Source: Bacteroidales bacterium
Lineage (GTDB): Bacteria > Bacteroidota > Bacteroidia > Bacteroidales > P3
DNA: 37,955 nucleotides
NCBI GenBank assembly: GCA_024400505.1
Contig: JAKSMP010000020.1
Coordinates: 1-37,955 of the forward strand
Reading direction: 5' to 3'
Under the pieces are notes generated by a model that made no database searches, had not been told where the DNA came from, and saw nothing but the letters and a program-made list of their open reading frames with translations. Numbering within the stretch: the first letter of the stretch is position 1; each line of letters starts with the position of its first letter. Of this stretch, positions 31,200 through 37,955 are shown piece by piece. The translations under genes and the position numbers were made by a program.

Positions 31200-34100
31200 A
31201 TGGACAATATTATGGATGTGCCCTCGGCAACAGTATACTACCAACAACTAGAAACCCTGCTAGATAGCAGCGGCTCTATTCGATATAAATATTTCACATT
31301 GCGCGAGCTGTTCAAGCGGCTGGCCGATGAGGGGGTGAACCATGCTCCAATACATGTGGCAGGACTGTTCGCTAAGGTGGAATATCTGCTTCGACTGCAC
31401 CATTTGCCGGCAGCCGATGCCGCAGCCATCCATGATACTCGTCAGGTGCTGAACCACTTGCGCGACTACGATGATCAGCAACTCACCACGTTGCTACCCC
31501 AAGATATCAAGGCCACCGCCTTGCTGGTAGGCTATGTTTTTGGCTCTACTTTACCCGCAGGATTAGCCAGTCGTTTGCCCGAAGGAGTCCGGTCTCATAA
31601 GTGGAGCGCTATCGACAACCGCTTGATACGCTGCATCGTCACCGCATGGGACAGCCACACCATTCACGCCACCGAAGAACAGAACAACTCGGAGCTGACC
31701 GTGGAATACGGCCCAAAGAATAAGTATTTGCATCGTGCGAAAGGAGCCGATTGGTCATACCTTGAGTCTATCTTGCGAGTGGGTGCCCAACTAAATCTGG
31801 TACGTGTGCGCATGGAGGATGATGTGTGTATGCCCGAGTTGATCATTTACGAGCCCGACTATCTGGTGAATGTCACCACCATATCGCAGTGCTTCGACCT
31901 TTATGCCGAGTCGGCAGATGTGCATCTGATGCACAAGTTGGAGCCTGCTGCCAATACCCGCCATATTCATCTGGGTAATTTGGTGGGCCAATTCCTTGAC
32001 AATACGGTGCATGGCCGCCAAGTGAGCTATGAGCAGAGCTGGAATGAATATTTGCAAGCCCATGCTTTAGAACTCATCTCTTGCGGCGACTTATCCACAG
32101 CCCAAGCCTTTGCCGAGTTCGAGAAAGATGCACGTCAGCAACAGCGTCATATTGAGCAGTTGATTGGTCGTCAGTTGATGCAGCTGCCGGGGGTGGACCG
32201 CTACCACAAGGATGATATGCTCCTAGAGCCCACATTTTTCAGCCACACACTGGGCATCCAAGGCCGTATGGACCTGCTGTGGGAAACCCGTGACGAGGAT
32301 CCCCGAATGCGCAAAACTATCATCGTGGAGCAGAAATCGGGCAAAGGGGAGAATCCTTGGCCGCCCCGTCCTGATGCCAACCCCGAAGTGCCGCTGCCCA
32401 AAGAACAGCACCTCGTGCAGTTGAACCTTTATCGAGCGCTGATGAATTACGGGTTCGACAAGCGTGATGGCACTTTGGAACACCCTATGCTGCTCTATTC
32501 GCGTTATGGACAAGGACTTGTGTCGCAAGGGTCCAACCTTCCCGGGTTGCTGCTGCGGTCTATTAAGATAAGAAACGAACTGGTGTTCCGTGAACTGAGA
32601 TATAGCGAAGAGGGCATCCTTCCCTTTCTGCCTCGCACAGCCGATGAACTGCGACAAAAATCCATCTCCGACCGCCTGTGGGAGCCTTGGATCAAACCTC
32701 GTCTGGATGCCATTCTTCAGCCGATATGGAATGCCACAGAACTGGAACGCGCCTATTTCCTCAGAATGGTGCAGTTTGTGGAGATGGAGCAGCAGTTGGC
32801 CAAGATTGGTGGCACGGTGGATGGCAGCCACGGATTTGCCGCCAAATGGCATGATACGCTCGATGACAAACACGAGTCGGGCAACATCTATGATGGCTTG
32901 CGCATTATCTCCTTGGGCACTACGGCCAATGGCCGTGGAGTGGATCGGGTCACCTTTGCCTTTGGCCCGGGTCAGTCGGTTGACGGCACCAACTTCCGCC
33001 GAGGCGACATCGTGTTGCTCTATCCCTATCGAATCGGGCAGGAGCCCGATGCCTGTGCCCAGATGGTGCACCGTGGTTCGATCGTCGATATCACCGCCGA
33101 TGGGGTAGAGGTGGAGCTGCGCAATTGCCAGTCGCACAAGCATGTGTTCCAATCGCTTGGTGGCGATGAGCATCTTTGGGCGATAGAGCACGATATGTTC
33201 GACTCATCAGCCAATGCCCAGTATGGGGCGTTGATGAACTTCCTGCGTGCATCCCAGCAGCGCAAAGACCTGCTCATGCTCCAGCGTGAGCCCGATATTG
33301 ATGAGCAAGTGGAGGTGAAAGGCAGCTATGGCCAGTTCGATTCGCTAGTGAGCCGAGCCATGCAAGCACAAGAACTGTTTCTGATAATAGGGCCTCCCGG
33401 CACGGGCAAAACCTCCTATGGCTTGCTCAATTTACTGCAAGAGGAGTTGCTGCAAGGCGACCAAAAACGTGTGCTGCTGCTGAGCTATACCAACCGTGCT
33501 GTGGATGAGATGTGCAGCAAGCTAGTGGAAGCGGGTATCGATTTTGTCCGCATTGGAGCGGAGCTCTCCTGCGAGCGGGCCTATCGCCCCTATCTGCTCT
33601 GCAACAAGGTGAAACAATGTGCCCGTGGCAACGATGTGGCCAAGATGGTGCGCGGGACAAGGGTGTTCTGTGCCACCACCGCGGGCTTGAACAATCACAC
33701 AGACTTGTTCGGCCTTGTCCATTTCGACCTGGCCATCGTGGACGAGGCTTCGCAAATACTAGAGCCCCAGCTGGTGGGCCTGCTGAGTGCCCGCAGTGTG
33801 CGGTCTTCATTGCCGGGTCAAGAGGCCATTGCCAAAGTGGTGCTTATCGGCGACCACAAGCAACTGCCCGCCGTTGTCCAGCAACGCGAGGAGGAGTCGG
33901 CTGTTGCCGACCCCCTCTTGCACCAAATCGGTCTGACCAATTGCCGCCTCTCGCTCTTTGAGCGTCTGCTGAAACATTTTTATCTGGGCCAAGGCCGATA
34001 CGACGAGCGATATGTATTCATGCTCACCCGCCAAGGGCGTATGCACCGCGATATTGCGGCATTCCCCAACGAGGCTTTCTATTCTGGACGGTTGCAGGTG

Positions 34101-34661
34101 GTGCCTTTGCCCCACCAGTTGCTGCCCTGCAGCACCACCCCCACGGGCAACCCCATCGCCGATATGCTCACACAGCGCAGACTGTCGTTTGTGGATGTGC
34201 CCGACGCTGGTGAAGCGACTTCTTCTGCCAAAACCAATACCGCCGAAGCCGAGGTGATAGCGCGTGTGGTAGGGCAGATATACAAGATGCATGCTGCCGC
34301 ATTCTCGGTGGAGAAGACGGTGGGTGTTATCGTGCCCTATCGCAATCAGATAGCCGCTGTGCGCAATGCCATCGACAGGCTTGGCGTGCCGTTGCTGCAT
34401 GACATCACCATCGACACCGTGGAACGTTATCAAGGGAGTCAGCGCGACTACATCGTGTATGGTTTCACCGTGCGAGAACGCTACCAGTTGGGCTTCCTCA
34501 CCAACAACACCTTCGAGGAGGACGGCATGACCATCGACAGGAAACTGAATGTGGCCATAACCCGTGCCCGATTAAATATGGTGATGGTGGGCAATGCGCG
34601 GCTGCTGCAAGAGAATGAGTTATTTGGAAAGTTGATAAAAAATCGTATCTTTGCAATATGA
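31200..34661 (+). CDS. Dna2-like nuclease-helicase (PD-(D/E)XK plus SF1)
   Basis: A large protein (1153 aa) joining a Cas4/Dna2-type nuclease to a Upf1/Dna2-type SF1 helicase. Residues 1-300 have no domain I can name. The nuclease is at about 350-415: LGIQGRMDLLWE, TIIVEQKSGK (the D...ExK core) and HLVQLNLYRALM. After it the iron-sulfur cysteines of Dna2 are not seen. An RNA/DNA-binding barrel-like segment follows (FRRGDIVLLYPY). Helicase motifs are Walker A GPPGTGKTS (about 730), DEAS box AIVDEASQ (about 846), IGDHKQLPAVV, LTRQGRMHRDIAAF, DTVERYQGSQRDYIVYGF and LNVAITRAR. It probably acts in DNA end processing or repair. It is not surrounded by recognised defence genes. It overlaps the next gene by ATGA. 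Confidence 0.85.
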   Translation: MDNIMDVPSATVYYQQLETLLDSSGSIRYKYFTLRELFKRLADEGVNHAPIHVAGLFAKVEYLLRLHHLPAADAAAIHDTRQVLNHLRDYDDQQLTTLLPQDIKATALLVGYVFGSTLPAGLASRLPEGVRSHKWSAIDNRLIRCIVTAWDSHTIHATEEQNNSELTVEYGPKNKYLHRAKGADWSYLESILRVGAQLNLVRVRMEDDVCMPELIIYEPDYLVNVTTISQCFDLYAESADVHLMHKLEPAANTRHIHLGNLVGQFLDNTVHGRQVSYEQSWNEYLQAHALELISCGDLSTAQAFAEFEKDARQQQRHIEQLIGRQLMQLPGVDRYHKDDMLLEPTFFSHTLGIQGRMDLLWETRDEDPRMRKTIIVEQKSGKGENPWPPRPDANPEVPLPKEQHLVQLNLYRALMNYGFDKRDGTLEHPMLLYSRYGQGLVSQGSNLPGLLLRSIKIRNELVFRELRYSEEGILPFLPRTADELRQKSISDRLWEPWIKPRLDAILQPIWNATELERAYFLRMVQFVEMEQQLAKIGGTVDGSHGFAAKWHDTLDDKHESGNIYDGLRIISLGTTANGRGVDRVTFAFGPGQSVDGTNFRRGDIVLLYPYRIGQEPDACAQMVHRGSIVDITADGVEVELRNCQSHKHVFQSLGGDEHLWAIEHDMFDSSANAQYGALMNFLRASQQRKDLLMLQREPDIDEQVEVKGSYGQFDSLVSRAMQAQELFLIIGPPGTGKTSYGLLNLLQEELLQGDQKRVLLLSYTNRAVDEMCSKLVEAGIDFVRIGAELSCERAYRPYLLCNKVKQCARGNDVAKMVRGTRVFCATTAGLNNHTDLFGLVHFDLAIVDEASQILEPQLVGLLSARSVRSSLPGQEAIAKVVLIGDHKQLPAVVQQREEESAVADPLLHQIGLTNCRLSLFERLLKHFYLGQGRYDERYVFMLTRQGRMHRDIAAFPNEAFYSGRLQVVPLPHQLLPCSTTPTGNPIADMLTQRRLSFVDVPDAGEATSSAKTNTAEAEVIARVVGQIYKMHAAAFSVEKTVGVIVPYRNQIAAVRNAIDRLGVPLLHDITIDTVERYQGSQRDYIVYGFTVRERYQLGFLTNNTFEEDGMTIDRKLNVAITRARLNMVMVGNARLLQENELFGKLIKNRIFAI
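34624..34653 (+). promoter_or_regulatory. Promoter inside the helicase 3' end, for DUF4254 gene
   Basis: TTTG, an 18-bp spacer and an exact TATCTTTG box, all within helicase codons. The predicted start (about 34659) coincides with the ATG of the next gene, so the message would be leaderless. Confidence 0.65.
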
Positions 34662-35260
34662 AAGCAAATGAATATTTTGATATATTCAGCCAACAAGTGG
34701 CTGATTACCATAAAGTAGATTCTGTTGACGCCGATACTGCGAATCCTTTTGCTGAGGGTTCTTTTGATTATCTGTTGTGGCAGAAAAGCTTCATCGATAC
34801 TGTGCAGTGGCATTTGGAGGATTTGATTCGCCCCGACGATGTGGACCCCGTGGAGGCACTCCGCCTCAAACGCTGGATTGACCGTTCCAACCAAAATCGC
34901 ACCGACTTGGTGGAGCGCATCGACGACTATTTCATGCAGCAGTTTGCCCAGGTTCAGCCTTTGGCTGATGCCAAGATCAACACCGAGACCCCCGCTTGGG
35001 CTGTGGACAGACTCTCCATCCTGGCACTCAAGATATATCATTTTGGCATCGAAGTCAATCGCACCGAGGTATCGGCCGAGCATCATGAGAAATGCTTGCA
35101 GAAATACCACACACTCCTGGAACAGCAACGCGATCTCACCCAGGCCATCGATTCTTTGCTCGACGATTTGGCTGCTGGCCGCCGCGTCATGAAGCTCTAT
35201 CGGCAGATGAAGATGTACAACGATCCCGCTTTGAATCCCATGCTTTACGGCAAGAAATAA
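34658..35260 (+). CDS. DUF4254 family protein
   Basis: A cytoplasmic helical protein (200 aa) matching the DUF4254 family by its N-terminal block SFDYLLWQKSFIDTVQWHLEDLIR and LKRWIDRSNQNRTDLVERID. Function unknown, but the family is often found next to family-9 glycosyltransferases in Bacteroidales, as it is here, so a role in lipopolysaccharide core synthesis is an inference from context. The start overlaps the helicase stop (ATGA), and an embedded promoter could also give a leaderless transcript. C-terminus KMYNDPALNPMLYGKK. Confidence 0.85.
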   Translation: MKANEYFDIFSQQVADYHKVDSVDADTANPFAEGSFDYLLWQKSFIDTVQWHLEDLIRPDDVDPVEALRLKRWIDRSNQNRTDLVERIDDYFMQQFAQVQPLADAKINTETPAWAVDRLSILALKIYHFGIEVNRTEVSAEHHEKCLQKYHTLLEQQRDLTQAIDSLLDDLAAGRRVMKLYRQMKMYNDPALNPMLYGKK

Positions 35261-35275
35261 TATCCCCCGCACATC

Positions 35276-36223
35276 TTGAAACGAATCCTGGTTATCCGAC
35301 TATCGGCTTTGGGTGATGTGGCCATCCTTGTGCCTGTGCTCAAGCATCGTGCTGCGGTGTGTCCTGATTGTCTCTTCCTTGTGGCTGCGCCACCTTTGTT
35401 GGCTCCCTTGTTTCATGGGGTGGACAATATCCAGTTTGTGGGCACTCCCAAGGCTTCCCCTCGCGAACTCTTCCGCACCTTGTCGGCCTATCGGCCCGAT
35501 TGCGTGGCCGACATGCATTGGGTCAACCGCACGATAGGCATGGATTTCCTGTTTCGTTTGCATGGGGTGCCGGTGAGTCGCATCCACAAAAGGAACCATC
35601 GTGGCAAGCCATCGTGGAAACGCTACGACGAGGTGTTTGACCGTCTAGGCTTGCCTTCGTCAGCAAAGTTGGAGGCCGAGAGCCGCTGTTATCTTGCTCC
35701 CAAACCCTTATCGGCCATCCAGGCCGTCATAGGCATAGCCCCCTTTGCTCAGCATCGGGGCAAAATATGGCCTGAGCCAAACATAAAACAATTGCTTGCC
35801 TTGCTGGGCCATCGACAGGATGTGCGTGTGCTGCTGTTTGGTAGCAAGGCCGAATCGTCCACCTTGGAGACGTGGGCTTTGCCCTACGACAACATACAAT
35901 CCGTTGCGGGCAAACTCTCATTCAAGCAAGAACTGGATCAAATCGCTCAGTTGGATGTGATGGTGAGCATGGATTCTGCCAACATGCATTTCGCCTCTTG
36001 TTTGGGCATACCCGTGGTGAGCATCTGGGGCGCCACCCATCCCCAATCCGGTTTCTATGGTTGGCGGCAGCATCCCAGCTGGGCTGTGGGCCTAGAGATG
36101 GATTGCCGGCCATGCTCCAAATATGGCAAAAAGCCATGCCAATTTGGCGATTATCGCTGCCTCACAGGCATCGCCGCACAGCAGGTCTATGACCGCGTGC
36201 TGCAAGTGGTGGGTTTTTCTTAA
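35276..36223 (+). CDS. Family 9 glycosyltransferase, heptosyltransferase type, TTG start
   Basis: A GT-B enzyme of the ADP-heptose:LPS heptosyltransferase class, acting on lipid A-core at the inner face of the inner membrane. The N-terminus KRILVIRLSALGDVAILVPVL must begin the protein, and the codon there is TTG; no ATG is available at that place, so TTG is the likely start. Domain 2 holds AVIGIAPFAQHRGKIWP, LLFGSKAES, and the acceptor/donor motif MVSMDSANMHFASCLGIPVV followed by WGATHP. A Cys-rich C-terminal segment CRPCSKYGKKPCQFGDYRC is common in this family in Bacteroidota. Length 315 aa is normal. It lies 15 nt after DUF4254. Confidence 0.9.
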   Translation: MKRILVIRLSALGDVAILVPVLKHRAAVCPDCLFLVAAPPLLAPLFHGVDNIQFVGTPKASPRELFRTLSAYRPDCVADMHWVNRTIGMDFLFRLHGVPVSRIHKRNHRGKPSWKRYDEVFDRLGLPSSAKLEAESRCYLAPKPLSAIQAVIGIAPFAQHRGKIWPEPNIKQLLALLGHRQDVRVLLFGSKAESSTLETWALPYDNIQSVAGKLSFKQELDQIAQLDVMVSMDSANMHFASCLGIPVVSIWGATHPQSGFYGWRQHPSWAVGLEMDCRPCSKYGKKPCQFGDYRCLTGIAAQQVYDRVLQVVGFS

Positions 36224-36229
36224 TGTTTG

Positions 36230-37759
36230 CTACTTTTCCAGCGGCAGCTGGATGGTGAACGTGCTGCCTTGTCCGGGCGTGCTGGCCACAGCAATCTTGC
36301 CTTTGTGCAGGGCCACAATCTGCGACACATAGTTCAATCCTATGCCGAACCCTTTCACATTGTGCACATTGCCAGTTGACACACGATAGAATTTCTCAAA
36401 TATATGTTTTTGGTCTTCCTTGGCAATGCCTATGCCGTGATCCGTTATCTGCAGTATGGCGTAGCCGTTTTCCTCCTTGGTGCTCACCGAAATATATAGT
36501 TCCTTGTCGGAATATTTAATGGCGTTGTCCACCAGATTGTGTATGAGGTTGGTCACGTGCAGTTCGTCGGCAAACAATATGCCGTTGATGGGCTGCAGAT
36601 CGGTGTGCAGCTCGCCGTGGCGGCTGTCAATAGAGAGTCGGAAACTCTGCAGCGAATCCGATACCAATGCATTCAAATCCACCTCCTTGGGCGCAATGGC
36701 AAACCGTTTGCCGGCCATCTTGGCGCTCAGCAGCAGCGTCTCTATCAGCACACGCATACGGCGGTTCTCGTCGCTGATGATGTTCACAAAATTCTGGGTG
36801 CTGGCAGAGTCGGAGGTCACGCTCTTGTCCTGCAGCATCTCGCAGGCCAGGCTGATGGTGGCAATGGGGGTTTTTATTTCGTGCGTCATGTTGGAAATAA
36901 AGTCGGTCTTCATCTCGTCCAACTTGCGTTGCAGCAATATTGTGCGCACCGAAAGCACAAACAAGAAAGTAATCAGCAGGATAAGGCTGATGCTAATCAT
37001 CGTGTAGAAAGTCACCCTGTTGTTCAAGAAGATGGGCGAGGCGGGGAAATAAAGCACCACATACAAGTTCTCGTCCGAAATCACGCCATTGGACTGGAAG
37101 TTGTATTTGAATGGTGAAGTGCGCAACCTGTTGGTGTCGGCATCGGCGCTATAGTACAGCAGGGCGTCTTTGGCAGTTTGCAGAATGCCTATACTGGGCT
37201 TCAAATCCACACCATTGATGATAAGCTCTTCGCGGATAAGTGAGTCGAGCAGGGGAAAGTTGAGCTTCATGGGGTCGATGCTGGCACCCTGGAACGACAG
37301 TTTTCTTCGTTCGGGCGATTGCTGCACCATTGCTATCAAGCGGTTACGGGAGTTTAGCAACGTGTTGTATTGAGTGATGGTGTGCTCCTCCGATGGGGTG
37401 AATCGGGTGTGGGGCTTGGTCAGCACGCTGTCCTGAGTGGAGATGCCAAACTCCAGTCGGTCATCGTCATAAAACAGGTCGCTGTTTTCGCGGATGAGGG
37501 TCTGCATCTTCTCGTTCATCTCGTCAATACGGCGCATGCGTATGAGCCAATAGCGTTCCTTTTGCGACACAAAGTCTTCAACCTTCATCTGGTCCAGTTC
37601 GCCAAACACTTTGTCGATAGCGTTGTTAACACTGATGTTGAACAAGTTGTCGCTCATGCGGGCCGATTTGCGGGTTTGCGATATTTGCAGAATCACCAAG
37701 CTGATGGCGGCCAGGGCAAAAAGGGTAGATAGGAGTATCAGAAATCTTCTTTTCATCAA
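36230..37759 (-). CDS. Two-component sensor histidine kinase
   Basis: Inner-membrane sensor (509 aa) with helix 1 at about 7-27, a periplasmic domain of about 220 residues, helix 2 at about 248-270 (ISLILLITFLFVLSV), then a HisKA domain with H-box FISNMTHEIKTPIATI (about residue 290) and a GHKL ATPase domain: N-box LIHNLVDNAIKYSD, G1 DHGIGIAKED, F-box FEKFYRV, G2 GFGIGLNYV. The layout resembles RprX of Bacteroides, but the assignment is not firm. Signal unknown. No response regulator gene is within the window on its 3' side; GT9 converges there at a distance of six bases. ATGs at 37759 and 37756 are both possible starts. Confidence 0.93.
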   Translation of the reverse strand: MMKRRFLILLSTLFALAAISLVILQISQTRKSARMSDNLFNISVNNAIDKVFGELDQMKVEDFVSQKERYWLIRMRRIDEMNEKMQTLIRENSDLFYDDDRLEFGISTQDSVLTKPHTRFTPSEEHTITQYNTLLNSRNRLIAMVQQSPERRKLSFQGASIDPMKLNFPLLDSLIREELIINGVDLKPSIGILQTAKDALLYYSADADTNRLRTSPFKYNFQSNGVISDENLYVVLYFPASPIFLNNRVTFYTMISISLILLITFLFVLSVRTILLQRKLDEMKTDFISNMTHEIKTPIATISLACEMLQDKSVTSDSASTQNFVNIISDENRRMRVLIETLLLSAKMAGKRFAIAPKEVDLNALVSDSLQSFRLSIDSRHGELHTDLQPINGILFADELHVTNLIHNLVDNAIKYSDKELYISVSTKEENGYAILQITDHGIGIAKEDQKHIFEKFYRVSTGNVHNVKGFGIGLNYVSQIVALHKGKIAVASTPGQGSTFTIQLPLEK

Positions 37760-37878
37760 AATTGTTGCTTACATTATGATAGAAGAACGAAAGAGAGGTT
37801 AAAAAAGTATGTGATGAATGTTGTTTGCAAGAAAAGAATTGGCAAAGCGCACCCTCAATGGCAGCGTTCGATCCCAAT

Positions 37879-37955
37879 CTATGCGGTGATTGCGGCGTGC
37901 AGCTGCTCTATATACTTGCCAATATACTGTGCGTTCATTCCCCACACATCAATGA
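37879..37955 (-). CDS. 3' end of a gene running off the window
   Basis: On the reverse strand the frame entering from the right edge stays open for 24 codons and ends in TAG: IDVWGMNAQYIGKYIEQLH then AAITA. The residue mix is protein-like and suggests an amphipathic C-terminal helix. The gene would precede the histidine kinase in the same direction, about 120 bases apart. Too little is present to name a family. Confidence 0.45.
   Translation of the reverse strand, partial: IDVWGMNAQYIGKYIEQLHAAITA

Noticed and set aside
31200-34661. Defence island around the Dna2-like gene
   Set aside because: Neighbours are tcdA, DUF4254 and GT9, which are housekeeping or surface genes; no restriction, toxin or other defence gene is visible.

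Overview
The window looks like chromosome from an uncultured or unfamiliar member of the Bacteroidales (Bacteroidota). The reasons are the recurring Bacteroidota-type promoter box TAnnTTTG, the absence of Shine-Dalgarno motifs, secreted proteins ending in type IX secretion (T9SS) type-B sorting domains, an Rnf operon, a DUF4254/glycosyltransferase-9 pair, and intergenic heptamer microsatellites. I see no prophage, integrase, transposase, CRISPR array, tRNA or rRNA. Family and species cannot be fixed from sequence reading alone.

Layout. 1-440: intergenic repeat element, a promoter and a 41-codon ORF coupled to a periplasmic TPR protein. 1965-10959: a dense forward run of topA, a glycosyltransferase-2 fusion, an outer-membrane beta-barrel, coaD, recG, a GNAT acetyltransferase and mltG, several joined by ATGA overlaps. 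11010-11147: the SRP (4.5S-like) RNA gene with promoter and terminator, followed at once by a ZIP metal transporter, prfB and a six-helix membrane protein. 13994-22258 (reverse): a small secreted protein, two very large T9SS cargo proteins and a universal stress protein. 22359-26835 (reverse): rnfB-C-D-G-E, without rnfA. 26891-28596: a long stretch without protein genes, holding hairpin repeats, heptamer microsatellites, a second inverted copy of the repeat element from the left end, and a strong candidate for an unidentified structured RNA with its own promoter. 28597-29883: a second universal stress protein and a SPOR protein. 29898-30923 (reverse): tcdA and a small conserved protein. 31200-36223: a Dna2-like nuclease-helicase, DUF4254 and a heptosyltransferase-type GT9. 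36230-37759 (reverse): a sensor histidine kinase, then the 3' end of one more gene.

How the genes fit together. Most of the window is housekeeping: DNA topology and repair (topA, recG, Dna2-like), coenzyme A synthesis (coaD), translation (prfB, SRP RNA, tcdA), cell wall (mltG, SPOR protein), surface glycan assembly (GT2, DUF4254/GT9) and ion-coupled redox metabolism (Rnf). The accessory flavour comes from the T9SS cargo operon and the 1.7-kb non-coding region.

The items I would check first are: the structured RNA candidate at about 28240-28470; coaD and recG, which lie in one reading frame separated by a single TAG, with no usual start codon for recG; a 34-bp perfect palindrome inside the GT2 gene; the missing rnfA; and the dispersed element carrying 11-bp tandem units.
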